A stretch of 64,000 bases of DNA from Sphingomonas sp. HF-S4 (lineage in GTDB: Bacteria > Pseudomonadota > Alphaproteobacteria > Sphingomonadales > Sphingomonadaceae). The stretch is taken from assembly GCF_032911445.1 (NCBI RefSeq), contig NZ_JAWJEJ010000001.1, forward strand, positions 2,542,001 to 2,606,000, in the 5' to 3' direction. The translations under genes were made by a program, and so were the position numbers. Every line of letters starts with the position of its first letter. The first letter of the stretch is position 1. The notes beneath the pieces were generated by a model that saw nothing but the letters and a program-made list of their open reading frames with translations, was not told the origin of the DNA and ran no database searches. This document shows positions 1-8,455 of this stretch, piece by piece.

Positions 1-534
1 CGAGCGTGGAAGCTCGCGTGGCCGCCATATTTCCTTGTTGCGCGCGTAGACAGAGACGTAGTCGTGATCCTCGGAAAAATGTTGAGCTGAGTTCTTCACA
101 GAGAACATCTTGTGCCAAATTACCGTTGTCACAAAATTCCGCCGTCCGAACACCTCGTCCATAATAATTTTGAGGTAATGTCCCTCATTATCGTCGATCG
201 AGATCCAGATGCTGCCATCCTCGGCCAGCAATTCGCGCAGCAGCTCCAGTCGCGGCCAGATCATCGCCAGCCACTGGCTGTGCTCCAGATTGTCGTCATA
301 ATGTTCGAACGCGCTGCGCGTATTGTACGGCGGATCGATATAGATGCACTTCACCTGCCCGGCATAGTAGGGCAGCAGGCTTTTGAGCGCTTCCAGATTG
401 TCGCCGTGGATCAGCATGTTGCCGCTCGCCGGATCGCCGGCGGAAAGCGTCGGGTCGGCTTCCAGCAGCCGATAGGGCACGCGGTTCGCGGCCTTGATGT
501 CGTCGTCGCGTGTCAGCCAGTGCAGTGTCGGCAT
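1..534 (-). CDS. DNA methyltransferase of the Type III Mod kind, N-terminal part (gene runs off the left edge)
   Basis: The first 178 codons of a site-specific DNA methyltransferase are present, starting at the ATG at 534-532. The fragment carries the amino-methylase motif IV as YIDPPYN at about residues 71-77, preceded by LIHGDNLEALKSLLPYY. That arrangement (target-base pocket before the SAM-binding region) is typical of beta-class N6-adenine or N4-cytosine methylases, above all Mod subunits of Type III restriction systems. The remaining domains and any restriction partner lie outside the window. It sits about 50 bases beyond a terminator that follows rpoA, so it is probably transcribed separately. 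The end of the fragment (positions 50-180) is visibly less GC-rich than the ribosomal genes, which fits an accessory gene, but that is inference. It could be an orphan methylase rather than part of a restriction system. Confidence 0.85.
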   Translation of the reverse strand, partial: MPTLHWLTRDDDIKAANRVPYRLLEADPTLSAGDPASGNMLIHGDNLEALKSLLPYYAGQVKCIYIDPPYNTRSAFEHYDDNLEHSQWLAMIWPRLELLRELLAEDGSIWISIDDNEGHYLKIIMDEVFGRRNFVTTVIWHKMFSVKNSAQHFSEDHDYVSVYARNKEIWRPRELPRS

Positions 535-586
535 TGCCCCTCCGGTCGCCCTCCTGCCAAACCCCGTCGCCACATGCCAGCGTTCT

Positions 587-622
587 GAAAAGAAAAGGGC
601 CGCCCCTCGCGGGACGGCCCTT
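587..622 (-). terminator. Rho-independent terminator after rpoA
   Basis: Read on the minus strand, a GC-rich stem (GGGCCG at 597-602 paired with CGGCCC at 615-620, extended by AA/TT) is followed by a TTTTCTTTT tract at 596-588. It lies between the rpoA stop and the start of the methyltransferase gene, so it closes the rpsM-rpsK-rpoA transcript. Confidence 0.85.
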
Positions 623-698
623 GTTTCTTCCGGAGTCCGCCGCGGCAAAGCCGCGTCGTCGGTCGGGCCTGCGGCCCGCCGGCCGGGCTTCGCTGTCT

Positions 699-721
699 CC
701 GGGTTAGCGGGGCTAACCCGG
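699..721. repeat. Perfect 10-bp palindrome just downstream of rpoA
   Basis: CCGGGTTAGC and GCTAACCCGG form a perfect 10-bp stem with a 3-base GGG loop. It begins 7 bases after the rpoA stop codon and has no T-tract. It may protect the transcript 3' end or serve as a second, weaker termination hairpin ahead of the terminator at 587-622. Confidence 0.6.
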
Positions 722-727
722 TGCAGC

Positions 728-1798
728 TCAGCCCATGATCTCCTGCTCGAGCTTCTTGGCCATCTCTTCGATGTTCTCCGGCGGCCAGCCCGGGATTTCC
801 ATCCCCAGCCGCAGCCCCATCGACGACAGCACTTCCTTGATCTCGTTCAACGACTTGCGGCCGAAATTCGGCGTGCGCAGCATCTCGGCTTCGGTCTTCT
901 GGACCAGGTCGCCGATATAGATGATGTTGTCGTTCTTGAGGCAGTTGGCCGAGCGGACCGACAGTTCGAGCTCGTCGACCTTCTTGAGCAGGTAACGGTT
1001 GATCTGCGCGGTATCGCCCGAGGCGACGCCACCCTCGGCAGCGGCCGGAGCCGCCATGCCGATCGGCGCCGAGCGGGTGACCGCCGAATCGTCGAAGTGG
1101 ACGAACAGCGCGAGCTGGTCCTGGAGGATGCGCGCCGCGTAAGCGAGGCCGTCTTCCGGGGTGATCGTGCCGTCGGTCTCGACGGTCAAGGTAAGCTTGT
1201 CGTAGTCGAGCTCCTGGCCGACGCGGGTGTTCTCGACCTTGTAGCTCACCTGGCGCACCGGCGAGTACAGCGCATCGACCGGGATCAGCCCGATCGGCGC
1301 GTCGGCCGGGCGGTTCGACTGGGCGGGGACATAGCCCTTACCCGTGTCGGCGGTCAGCTCCATGTTGAGCGTCGCGCCGTCGTCGAGGTGGCAGATCACC
1401 AGCTCGGGGTTCATCACTTCGATGTCGCCCGAGACGGCGATGTCGCCGGCCTTGACTTCCGCCGGGCCCGTCGCGCTGAGCTGGAGCCGCTTGGGGCCTT
1501 CGCCCTGCATGCGGATCGCGATCTGCTTCACGTTGAGCACGATGTCGGTCACGTCCTCGCGCACGCCGGCAAGCGAGCTGAATTCGTGGAGGACGTTCTC
1601 GATCTTGATCGAGGTGACCGCGGCGCCCTGGAGCGACGAGAGCAGCACGCGGCGCAGCGCGTTGCCGAGCGTCAGGCCGAAGCCCCGCTCGAGCGGCTCG
1701 GCGACGAAGGTCGACTTGCGCTTGGAATCGCCACCGGCCTTCTTTTCCAGGCCGTTGGGCTTCTTGAGTTCCTGCCAGTTCTTAGGGTTCACCGACAC
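728..1798 (-). CDS. rpoA: DNA-directed RNA polymerase subunit alpha
   Basis: Alpha dimerises to scaffold assembly of RNA polymerase, and its C-terminal domain contacts UP elements and activators. The 356-residue product has the N-terminal dimerisation domain ([19 protein letters not shown] near residue 40) and the C-terminal domain ([18 protein letters not shown] and [13 protein letters not shown], about residues 280-330). The start is a GTG at 1798-1796 giving [15 protein letters not shown]. It is chosen because GAGGAAA stands about 5 bases upstream and the N-terminus matches sphingomonad alpha subunits. It is the last gene of the rpsM-rpsK-rpoA unit, about 100 bases after rpsK. Confidence 0.98.
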   Translation of the reverse strand: MSVNPKNWQELKKPNGLEKKAGGDSKRKSTFVAEPLERGFGLTLGNALRRVLLSSLQGAAVTSIKIENVLHEFSSLAGVREDVTDIVLNVKQIAIRMQGEGPKRLQLSATGPAEVKAGDIAVSGDIEVMNPELVICHLDDGATLNMELTADTGKGYVPAQSNRPADAPIGLIPVDALYSPVRQVSYKVENTRVGQELDYDKLTLTVETDGTITPEDGLAYAARILQDQLALFVHFDDSAVTRSAPIGMAAPAAAEGGVASGDTAQINRYLLKKVDELELSVRSANCLKNDNIIYIGDLVQKTEAEMLRTPNFGRKSLNEIKEVLSSMGLRLGMEIPGWPPENIEEMAKKLEQEIMG

Positions 1799-1900
1799 GG
1801 GCTTTCCTCATGTTGGGCAGGACGGGGCCATCCTGCCGGGTATCTGCTGCCCGGTCCGGACCCCGCCCTCGGGGCCCGTAAACCGGACAGGAAGTGCAAA

Positions 1901-2290
1901 TCAGACGCGGCGGCGCTTGGACGGGCGGACGCCGTTGTGCGGGATCGAGGTCACGTCGCGGATCGACGTGATCTGGAAGCCGACTGCCTGGAGGGCGCGC
2001 AGGGCGCTCTCGCGGCCCGAGCCGGGGCCCTTGACCTCGACCTCGAGGGTGCGCACGCCGTGCTCGGCGGCCTTGCGGCCGGCATCCTCGGCGGCGACCT
2101 GGGCCGCGTACGGCGTCGACTTGCGCGAGCCCTTGAAGCCCATCATGCCGGCCGACGACCACGAGATCGCGTTGCCCTGGGCATCGGTGATCGTGATCAT
2201 GGTGTTGTTGAAGCTGGCGTTCACATGCGCGACGCCCGAGGTGATGTTCTTGCGCTCGCGACGGCGAATGCGCTGCGGTTCACGTGCCAT
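1901..2290 (-). CDS. rpsK: 30S ribosomal protein S11
   Basis: S11 binds 16S rRNA on the platform of the small subunit near the E-site mRNA path. The 129-residue product shows the family core ([15 protein letters not shown], then [20 protein letters not shown]) and the conserved basic end [12 protein letters not shown]. Its start is 14 bases after the rpsM stop, and a GGGAG ribosome-binding sequence lies in that gap. It belongs to the rpsM-rpsK-rpoA transcript. Length is normal for the family. Confidence 0.98.
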   Translation of the reverse strand: MAREPQRIRRRERKNITSGVAHVNASFNNTMITITDAQGNAISWSSAGMMGFKGSRKSTPYAAQVAAEDAGRKAAEHGVRTLEVEVKGPGSGRESALRALQAVGFQITSIRDVTSIPHNGVRPSKRRRV

Positions 2291-2304
2291 TGGTCAGCGC
2301 TCCC

Positions 2305-2673
2305 TTACTTCTTCTTGCCGGCGATCGGCTTGGCCTTGCCCTTGCGGGTGCGCGCATTGGTGTGCGTGCGCTGGCCACGGACCGGGAGGCCCTTGCGATG
2401 GCGCAGGCCGCGATAGCAGGCCAGGTCCATCAGGCGCTTGATGTTCATCGCGGTTTGGCGGCGAAGGTCGCCTTCCACGGTGTAGCCGGCGTCGATCGCC
2501 TCGCGGATCTGCAGCACTTCCTGGTCGGAGAGGTCCTGCACGCGGCGCTCGGGCGCGATGCCGAGCTGCGCGGTGAGCTCCTTGGCCTTGGCCTGGCCGA
2601 TGCCGTGGATATACTGCAGCGCGATAACGACGCGCTTGTTGGTCGGGATATTCACACCCGCAATACGTGCCAT
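2305..2673 (-). CDS. rpsM: 30S ribosomal protein S13
   Basis: S13 sits in the head of the 30S subunit and forms bridges to the 50S subunit and P-site tRNA. The product of 122 residues starts [14 protein letters not shown], has the helix-turn region [12 protein letters not shown] and ends in the basic tail [20 protein letters not shown]. The ATG at 2673 is used although the frame stays open further upstream, because [10 protein letters not shown] is the universal S13 N-terminus and GGGAG lies about 10 bases before it. It is the first gene of its transcript, about 125 bases behind a strong promoter. Confidence 0.98.
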   Translation of the reverse strand: MARIAGVNIPTNKRVVIALQYIHGIGQAKAKELTAQLGIAPERRVQDLSDQEVLQIREAIDAGYTVEGDLRRQTAMNIKRLMDLACYRGLRHRKGLPVRGQRTHTNARTRKGKAKPIAGKKK

Positions 2674-2806
2674 GGATTTATTCTCCCAGCTCCACGGAGT
2701 GCCGCATGGCAGCCTGCACCCCATCTCGTCGCGTTGATCCGAAAATGCAGTGGCGCAGCGTGCGCAAAGGAGCGCAGCCGTGCAACCGGTGTTTCGGAAG
2801 ATGGGC

Positions 2807-2835
2807 GACATATGCAGCCGCATAGGCGCTGTCAA
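2807..2835 (-). promoter_or_regulatory. Sigma70-type promoter of rpsM-rpsK-rpoA
   Basis: On the minus strand a consensus -35 box TTGACA (2835-2830), a 17-base spacer and a -10 box TATGTC (2812-2807) point at rpsM. The predicted transcript has a leader of about 125 bases. This lets the alpha block be expressed independently of the two-component genes placed between it and adk. Confidence 0.75.
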
Positions 2836-2903
2836 GCGCTGCGGGCTGGTTTCGCCGGAACCGGATGCATACACGAACGTTGCGCGGGCGCCAAGCGGCG
2901 AGC

Positions 2904-4247
2904 CTAAGCAGGGATGATGATCGTCGCGTCCAATCCCGGAGCATTGTCCAGCAGATCGAGCCGGCCGCCGTGCAGCCGCGCGACCGACTCGGCCAGCGCA
3001 AGCCCCAGTCCGGCACCGGGCAAGCTACGCGCGCTATCGAGCCGGCCGAAACGGCGCAGCGCCTGCGCGCGATCCGCGGCAGGAATGCCGGGCCCCCGAT
3101 CGGCTACCGAGAAACGGATTTCCGCCCGTTCGAGCGCGAGCGCGAAGGTTATCTCGCCCCCCGCAGCGGCGTGGCGGAGGGCATTTTCGATCAGATTGGC
3201 CAGCGCCTGCGACAGCAGTTCGCGATGCAATTTGACTTGCGGCACGGGCACCGGAGGCACCGCCACCACGAAGCGGAGCCCCGCCTCCTCGACGACCGGC
3301 GCATAGAGATCGGCGACTTCCTCGATCAGCGCGCCGGGATCGAGCGGCACCAAGGTGTCACGAGGGACGGCCTCGGACCGGCTGATCTCGAGCAGCACGG
3401 CGAGCATGCGCATCACCAGATCGGTTTCGGCCAACAATCCTGCAAGCGCGGCTTCACGCTGCTGGGGCTGGCTGGCGGTGGCTGCGACCTCGGCGCGAGA
3501 CCGCAGCCGCGCGAGCGGCGAGCGTAAATCATGCGCGATCGAATCGGTCACCAGCCGTAGCTCGGCCATCAATCGGTCGATCTGATCGAGCATGCCGTCG
3601 ATGCGACGGGACAATCGGTCGAATGCGTCACCGCCGCCACCTTCCGTCCCGATCCGGCGCGTGAGGTCGCCGGCCGCCACGGCATCGACCGCGCCGGCAA
3701 TGCGGTTCAACCGACGAGTGACGTAGCGCGTGAGGACCAGGCCAGCGCCGACCCCGAGCACCAGCGAAAGCAGTACCGCCAGCAGCAAGGCGCGCTCGAT
3801 CGTGCGCTGGGCGCGCTCCCAATCGTCGAGCAGCCGGCCACTGACGAGCCAGTCGCGCCCGAGCCGGCGGATCGCGATCCCCGCTTCCTGCCCTGCCCAT
3901 TCGCCCGCCCTGCCGAGCCTCTCGATCCGAAACGCCTCCGCTGCCGGTACGAAGGCGAGGCGATCGGGGCCCACGCCGAGCCGGCGGCCGCCGTTGCGAT
4001 CGACCAGGACCGCGACGAGCGCGTCATCGTCGGCCTGCGCGTCGGCAATAGCTTGTTCCAGCGCGGCTACGCCGCCCGAGCGGTACACCGCGGCGAAGGC
4101 ATCGGTCTGCTGCGCAGTGTCGCGGCGCAGCGCCTCGATCGCGTCGTCATGTGTCTGCTGCCAGATCAGGCCAGCGAGCGCGAGGCTCGTCACCAGCGAC
4201 AGCAGTACCGCGAGCAGCGTCAGCCGGGCGGTGATCGATATCCGCAT
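2904..4247 (-). CDS. Sensor histidine kinase
   Basis: An inner-membrane histidine kinase of about 447 residues. The first membrane segment is near residues 8-28 and the second near 150-172, leaving a periplasmic sensor region of about 120 residues with no recognised domain. A HAMP linker follows (about 172-225). The H box [16 protein letters not shown] carries the phospho-acceptor His239. The catalytic domain has the N box [10 protein letters not shown], the G1 box DRGPGIP and the G2 box GAGLGLAL. The ATG at 4247 overlaps the stop of the response regulator (TGATG), indicating translational coupling; a TTG one codon earlier is less likely. The stimulus is unknown. It is placed between the adk and rpsM blocks of the ribosomal locus. 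Confidence 0.93.
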   Translation of the reverse strand: MRISITARLTLLAVLLSLVTSLALAGLIWQQTHDDAIEALRRDTAQQTDAFAAVYRSGGVAALEQAIADAQADDDALVAVLVDRNGGRRLGVGPDRLAFVPAAEAFRIERLGRAGEWAGQEAGIAIRRLGRDWLVSGRLLDDWERAQRTIERALLLAVLLSLVLGVGAGLVLTRYVTRRLNRIAGAVDAVAAGDLTRRIGTEGGGGDAFDRLSRRIDGMLDQIDRLMAELRLVTDSIAHDLRSPLARLRSRAEVAATASQPQQREAALAGLLAETDLVMRMLAVLLEISRSEAVPRDTLVPLDPGALIEEVADLYAPVVEEAGLRFVVAVPPVPVPQVKLHRELLSQALANLIENALRHAAAGGEITFALALERAEIRFSVADRGPGIPAADRAQALRRFGRLDSARSLPGAGLGLALAESVARLHGGRLDLLDNAPGLDATIIIPA

Positions 4248-4939
4248 CAAGTGTCGAGCGACAGGCGATAGCCCGCGCCGCGGACCGTATGCAGGATCGG
4301 CGCGTCGAACCCGTCCTCAAGCTTGCGGCGGAGACGGCCGATATGGACGTCGACGACGTTCGAGCCCGGATCGAAATGATAGTTCCAGATCTTCTCCAGC
4401 ATCATCGTGCGGGTGACGACCTGCCCGGCGTGGCGTGCAAGAAATTCGAGCAGGTTGAATTCGCGCCCGCCGATCGAGAGCGCGCGCCCCTGCCGGGCGA
4501 CGCTGCGGGCGAGCAAGTCGATTTCGAGATCGCCGACCGTAAGCCGCGTGACCTGCGGCTCGGCGCCCGATCCATCTCCGCGGCGGAGCAGCGCCTCCAC
4601 GCGGGCGAGCAATTCGGCAAACGAAAACGGCTTGGTTAGATAATCGTCGGCGCCTGCTTGGAGGCCCTTCACGCGGTCGTCGACGGTGCCGAGCGCGGAG
4701 AGGACCAGGACGGGGGTGCGGATTTTGGCGGCGCGCAGCGCTCCCAGCATCGACAGCCCGTCGAGACCGGGCAGCATGCGATCGACGATCACCAGATCGA
4801 AGATGCCTTCGGAGGCGAGGAACAGGCCATCGCGGCCATCGCAGCATGTCTCGACGGCGAATCCGGCCTCCTGCAGCCCCTTGGCCACATAGCCCGCCGC
4901 GGCGGCATCGTCTTCGACGAGGAGGATCTTGCGAGTCAT
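4247..4939 (-). CDS. OmpR-family response regulator
   Basis: A DNA-binding response regulator of 230 residues, partner of the overlapping histidine kinase. The receiver domain shows the acidic pocket ED-D10/D11, the phospho-acceptor Asp53 in VIVDRMLPG and the conserved Lys in YLTKPF. The C-terminal winged helix (about residues 130-228) has NLLEFLARHAGQVVTRTMML and VDVHIGRLRRKL, ending in the family signature RGAGYRL. GAGGG lies about 8 bases before the ATG. Upstream are a strong hairpin (4970-5002) and then a small secreted basic peptide gene, probably in the same transcript. The sequence is closest in style to the metal- and envelope-stress regulators of the family, but the target genes cannot be told. 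Confidence 0.94.
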   Translation of the reverse strand: MTRKILLVEDDAAAAGYVAKGLQEAGFAVETCCDGRDGLFLASEGIFDLVIVDRMLPGLDGLSMLGALRAAKIRTPVLVLSALGTVDDRVKGLQAGADDYLTKPFSFAELLARVEALLRRGDGSGAEPQVTRLTVGDLEIDLLARSVARQGRALSIGGREFNLLEFLARHAGQVVTRTMMLEKIWNYHFDPGSNVVDVHIGRLRRKLEDGFDAPILHTVRGAGYRLSLDT

Positions 4940-4969
4940 GGGCTGCCCTCACGGTCTAGAAGGTGGATC

Positions 4970-5002
4970 GGCCGGCGGAAAGAGGGGGTCTTTCCGCCGG
5001 CC
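4970..5002. repeat. 13-bp perfect hairpin between the basic-peptide gene and the response regulator
   Basis: GGCCGGCGGAAAG (4970-4982) pairs perfectly with CTTTCCGCCGGCC (4990-5002) around a 7-base loop. There is no T-tract on either strand. It lies in the 100-base space between the small peptide gene and the regulator gene, both read on the minus strand. It could lower expression of the two-component genes relative to the peptide, or stabilise the peptide mRNA. Confidence 0.7.
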
Positions 5003-5042
5003 GCCACGCCGGCGCAGGGCACAGCACCGGACCTGGCCGGAG

Positions 5043-5210
5043 TTACTTGGTCTTCTTGACGGTCTTCACGGTCTTGGTGGCCTTTACGGGCTTGTCGGCC
5101 TTCGCCGCCTTGTGATGCTTGCCGAACGAGAAGGGAGCGGCGCTTGCGATCGTCGGGGCAACCACCATCGCGGCTGCGGCGAGGGGAAGCAGGGTGCGGG
5201 AAAGTTTCAT
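5043..5210 (-). CDS. Small secreted lysine-rich peptide, unknown function
   Basis: A 55-residue product. Residues 1-24 form a clear Sec signal peptide (MKLSRT, then a hydrophobic stretch, then an A-S-A cleavage site). The mature part is only about 31 residues, starts APFSFGKHH and is dominated by Lys, Ala, Thr and Val, with a KTVKTVKKTK end. The ATG at 5210 is fixed by a strong GGAGG about 7 bases upstream; an in-frame upstream extension is open but has no signal-peptide character. It precedes the two-component pair in the same direction, so it may be its reporter, ligand or co-regulated envelope factor. No family is recognised. Confidence 0.7.
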   Translation of the reverse strand: MKLSRTLLPLAAAAMVVAPTIASAAPFSFGKHHKAAKADKPVKATKTVKTVKKTK

Positions 5211-5310
5211 CGAAATCCTCCGGTGCAGAAGGAACCGGCGTGCTGCCGGCCCTGCCCTCTTCCTAACCGGAGTGGATTCACGCCGCGGTGACGCGGGCAT
5301 GAAGATTTTG

Positions 5311-5535
5311 TCATCCGCGCCGGGATCTCCGCCCCGCGGCGAGTACGACCGCGGCGCTGCCGAGGAGGATCATGCCGACCATCCCGCCGACCGCGAGCAA
5401 GCCCGCCGGGGTCACCTCGGCTTCGCTGACCGCCGAGAAGCGCTCGCCGAACTGGATACGTGCCGCGGCGCGCTGAGGCCGCGACAGCGCGGAGGGCACC
5501 GAAGGCTCCTTGGGGACGAGCTTGTTGCCGGTCAT
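5311..5535 (-). CDS. Small single-pass membrane protein, unknown function
   Basis: A 74-residue product with a polar N-terminus (MTGNKLVPKEPSVPSALSRP), a middle region and one hydrophobic segment near residues 44-68, followed by a basic RRSRRG end. That pattern suggests a membrane anchor with a cytoplasmic C-terminus. GAGG lies 5 bases before the ATG at 5535. It stands between adk and the basic-peptide gene on the same strand, with about 115 bases separating it from adk. The frame is open further upstream, but that part is antisense-like overlap with adk and is not used. No family is recognised. Confidence 0.55.
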   Translation of the reverse strand: MTGNKLVPKEPSVPSALSRPQRAAARIQFGERFSAVSEAEVTPAGLLAVGGMVGMILLGSAAVVLAAGRRSRRG

Positions 5536-5650
5536 GCGTACCTCATCGTTCGCGAGCCTTCCGCGCCACGGCCGGTGAACGCCAGCAGCAGCGCCGGCAC
5601 GCGCGGAGACGGGCGATTGCGGCCTCCCGTCTGCCGGGAGGCTAGTGCGC

Positions 5651-6304
5651 TCAGGCCTTGTCGTCGAGGATCGCGGCGATCTGGGCCCCGACCTCGGCCA
5701 TGTCCGCCATTCCGTCCACGCGGCGGACCAATCCACGCGCTTCGTAGAAGGGCAGGATCGGCGCGGTCTTGGCGCGATACTCGGCCATGCGGGTGCGCAC
5801 CGTCTCGGCATTGTCGTCGGGACGGCGCTTGAACTCGTGATGGCCGCAGACGTCACAGGTATCAGCGACCTTGGGCTGCTTGAAGCTGTCGTGATAGCCC
5901 GCGCCGCAATTGGCACAGGTGAAACGCCCGGTGATCCGCTCGACCAGCGCCTCCTCGTCGACCTGGATCTCGATGACGTAATCGAGCTTCCGGCCGCGAT
6001 CCGAGAGCAGCGTGTCGAGCGACTCGGCTTGCGCAGCGGTGCGCGGATAGCCGTCGAAGATCGCGCCCACCTCGGTATCGGCCATGTCCAGCCGCTCGCC
6101 GATGATCCCGGAGACGATCTCGTCCGAGACAAGCTGCCCCGAATCCATCACGGCCTTGGCCTTGACCCCGGTGGGGGTGCCGGCCTTGACCGCGGCGCGG
6201 AGCATGTCGCCCGTGGAGAGCTGGACCATGCCGCGCTCCGCCTCGAGGCGGCTCGCCTGGGTGCCCTTGCCCGCACCCGGAGGGCCCAACAGGATGATGT
6301 TCAC
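5651..6304 (-). CDS. adk: Adenylate kinase
   Basis: Catalyses ATP + AMP to 2 ADP in the cytoplasm. The 217-residue product begins MNIILLGPPGAGKGTQASRL with the P-loop GPPGAGKGT, has the AMP-site region LSTGDMLRAAV and the hinge DGYPRTAAQAE. The long LID domain contains a four-cysteine zinc site (CANC near residue 130 and CDVC about 20 residues later), as in many Gram-positive and some alphaproteobacterial enzymes. It follows secY by 28 bases, the usual arrangement in the spc block, but is not followed directly by rpsM here. Confidence 0.98.
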   Translation of the reverse strand: MNIILLGPPGAGKGTQASRLEAERGMVQLSTGDMLRAAVKAGTPTGVKAKAVMDSGQLVSDEIVSGIIGERLDMADTEVGAIFDGYPRTAAQAESLDTLLSDRGRKLDYVIEIQVDEEALVERITGRFTCANCGAGYHDSFKQPKVADTCDVCGHHEFKRRPDDNAETVRTRMAEYRAKTAPILPFYEARGLVRRVDGMADMAEVGAQIAAILDDKA

Positions 6305-6332
6305 TCGGTTATCCCCGTCCCAAGCTGCGCGT

Positions 6333-7694
6333 TCAGCGCATGCGGCCCTTCAGCTTCGCCTTCTTGATCAAATCGCCATACTGGTGCGCCAGCAAGTGCG
6401 ACTGGATCTGCGTAACCGTGTCCATCGTTACGTTGACCACGATCAGAAGGCTAGTGCCGCCCATCAGGAACGTCGCGCCGAGCGCGGTCATCGCGAATTC
6501 GGGCACGAGGCAGATGAAAGTCAGATACGCTGCGCCGATGACGGTGATGCGCGTCAGCACATAATCGAAATAGGCTTCGGTGTTCTTGCCCGGGCGGATG
6601 CCGGGGATGAACCCGCCATAGCGCTTGAGATTGTCGGCCGTCTCCTCGGGATTGAACACCACGGCGGTGTAGAAGAACGAGAAGAAGATGATGCCGGCCC
6701 CATAGAGCGCCATGTACAGCGGCGAGCCGTGGCGCAGCCAGGTGTTGAGGTTGATGACGAAATCGCCCCACGCGCTCTCGCCCGCGGTCGCGGTGCCCGC
6801 GAACTGCGTGATCGTCAGCGGCAGCAGCAGCAGGGACGAGGCGAAGATCGGCGGGATCACGCCGGCGGTGTTGAGCTTGAGCGGCAAGTGGCTGCGCTCG
6901 GCCTGGACGCCGCGCGCCGTCTGGCGCTTGGGATACTGGATCAGGATGCGGCGCTGGGCGCGCTCCATGAAGCAGATCAACAGGACGAGCCCGGCCACCG
7001 CGGCGAGGATCAGTACCAGGCGCAGCGGATCGATCGAGCCGGTGCGGCCCGATTCGAACAGCTGGACGAGCGTGCCGGGAAGCCCGGCGACGATGCCCGC
7101 CATGATGATCAGCGAGATGCCGTTGCCGACGCCGCGGCTGGTGATCTGCTCACCCAGCCACATCAGGAACAGCGTGCCGCCGATCAGCGAGATCACCGCA
7201 CCGACGCGGAACAGCAGGCCCGGCTCGATCACGGCCGCGAGGCCCTGGCTCGCGCCGAAGCTTTCGAGCCCGGTGGCGATGAACCAGCCCTGCACCGCCG
7301 TCAGGCCGACGGTTCCATAGCGCGTATACTGGTTGAGGCGCTTGCGGCCGCTCTCGCCTTCCTTCTTGATCGCGGCGAGCTGCGGCGACAGCGAGGTGGC
7401 GAGCTGCACGACGATCGACGCCGTGATGTAGGGCATCACGCCCAATGCGACGACACTCATGCGGTGCAGTGCGCCGCCGGTGAAGCTGTTGAAGAAATCG
7501 AGCACGCCGCCGGTGGTCTGCTGCGCGAGCAGGTTGAGCTGGGTCGGATCGACGCCAGGCAGCGGCACATAGCTGAGCAGCCGGAACACGATCAGCGCAC
7601 CGAGCGTGAACCACAGGCGCTTCTTGAGTTCGGTCGCCTTGCTGAACTTCGACAGATTGATGCTGGAAGCGAGTTGATCGGCTGCGGATGCCAT
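6333..7694 (-). CDS. secY: Protein translocase subunit SecY
   Basis: Channel subunit of the SecYEG translocase in the inner membrane. The product is 453 residues with ten membrane segments. It shows the family regions YVPLPGVDP (near residue 40), the plug helix area and SLIIMAGIVAGLP, and a C-terminal region GGTSLLIVVNVTMDTVTQIQ. The ATG at 7694 (MASAADQLASSINLSKF) is preferred over a TTG nine codons upstream because it matches alphaproteobacterial SecY starts; AGGA lies about 11 bases before it. It is the second gene of a rplO-secY-adk unit, separated from rplO by about 220 bases with an inverted repeat. Confidence 0.97.
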   Translation of the reverse strand: MASAADQLASSINLSKFSKATELKKRLWFTLGALIVFRLLSYVPLPGVDPTQLNLLAQQTTGGVLDFFNSFTGGALHRMSVVALGVMPYITASIVVQLATSLSPQLAAIKKEGESGRKRLNQYTRYGTVGLTAVQGWFIATGLESFGASQGLAAVIEPGLLFRVGAVISLIGGTLFLMWLGEQITSRGVGNGISLIIMAGIVAGLPGTLVQLFESGRTGSIDPLRLVLILAAVAGLVLLICFMERAQRRILIQYPKRQTARGVQAERSHLPLKLNTAGVIPPIFASSLLLLPLTITQFAGTATAGESAWGDFVINLNTWLRHGSPLYMALYGAGIIFFSFFYTAVVFNPEETADNLKRYGGFIPGIRPGKNTEAYFDYVLTRITVIGAAYLTFICLVPEFAMTALGATFLMGGTSLLIVVNVTMDTVTQIQSHLLAHQYGDLIKKAKLKGRMR

Positions 7695-7798
7695 GTGCAC
7701 GATTATCCTGGAAACCAAAGCGGCGGGAAAGCGTTCGACCGCCCCCGCCGCTCATATAAGTCCTCCGGTCCCGAGGGCAATGCGGCGCATGCCCCCAA

Positions 7799-7879
7799 AC
7801 CCGTTCGCCCTGAGCTTGTCGAAGGGCCGTTCTTTCTACCGAAGAAAAGACGGTGCTTCGACAAGCTCAGCACGAACGG
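7799..7879. repeat. Sphingomonad-type inverted repeat between rplO and secY
   Basis: Two arms (CCGTTCGCCCTGAGCTTGTC at 7801 and its near-complement ending at 7879) face each other around a smaller hairpin (TTCTTTC/GAAGAAA). The core TGAGCTTGTCGAAG recurs at 23346-23431 in the gap between rpsG and fusA. Such elements are typical intergenic repeats of sphingomonads. It lies downstream of rplO and upstream of secY on the minus strand and would fold into a large RNA hairpin in their transcript. Confidence 0.85.
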
Positions 7880-7915
7880 AGGGCAGGATCCTGGGACCCC
7901 ACCCTCCCGAGACGT

Positions 7916-8455
7916 TCAGCCCTGCTTGCCGGCCTTCTTGGCGGCAATGACCTTCTGCACCGAGCGGTGCTTGGCCTTGTGCTTGTCGGCAGCAGGAACG
8001 ATCTCGGGGATCGTCACCGAGCCACCGGCCTTCTCGACGGCTTCCTTCGCGCTCTTCGACGCACCGGCAACGGTGAAGTTGAGCTTGGCGGTCAGCTCGC
8101 CCTTGGCGAGGAGGCGGACGCCGTCCTTGCCGCCGCGGGTCAGGCCGGCGGCGTCGAGGGCTGCCTGGTCGACGTCGGTCGCGGTCAGCTTGCCCGAATC
8201 GACTGCCTTCTGGATCGCGCCCAGGTTCACCTCGGCATAGTCCTTGGCGAAGATGTTGTTGAAGCCGCGCTTCGGGATCCGCATGTGGAGCGGCATCTGG
8301 CCGCCCTCGAAGCCGTTGATCGAGACGCCTTCGCGGCTCTTCTGGCCCTTCTGGCCGCGGCCGGCGGTCTTGCCCTTGCCCGAACCGATGCCGCGTCCGA
8401 CGCGGATCTTGGAGGGACGGGCACCTGCGTTGTCGCGGAGATCGTTCAGTTTCAT
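7916..8455 (-). CDS. rplO: 50S ribosomal protein L15
   Basis: L15 is a late-assembly protein of the large subunit. The 179-residue product has the basic glycine-rich start ([16 protein letters not shown], then [19 protein letters not shown]) and the [15 protein letters not shown] core. It is about 35 residues longer than the E. coli protein, mostly in a Lys/Ala-rich C-terminal tail ([21 protein letters not shown]). The ATG at 8455 gives the universal N-terminus. In most bacteria it follows rpmD directly; here 1.3 kb with another gene and a terminator intervene, so rplO-secY-adk must have its own promoter. Confidence 0.97.
   Translation of the reverse strand: MKLNDLRDNAGARPSKIRVGRGIGSGKGKTAGRGQKGQKSREGVSINGFEGGQMPLHMRIPKRGFNNIFAKDYAEVNLGAIQKAVDSGKLTATDVDQAALDAAGLTRGGKDGVRLLAKGELTAKLNFTVAGASKSAKEAVEKAGGSVTIPEIVPAADKHKAKHRSVQKVIAAKKAGKQG

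Noticed and set aside
494..2416. 640-codon open frame on the plus strand opposite rpoA and rpsK
   Set aside because: It is the antisense of conserved genes; GC-rich third positions keep antisense frames open. The translation is Arg/Ala/Asp-rich with no family likeness.
4248..4250. TTG as the histidine kinase start
   Set aside because: The adjacent ATG overlapping the regulator stop gives normal translational coupling.
6084..8240. 718-codon plus-strand frame opposite adk, secY and rplO
   Set aside because: Antisense shadow of three certain genes, biased composition, no ribosome-binding site considered meaningful.
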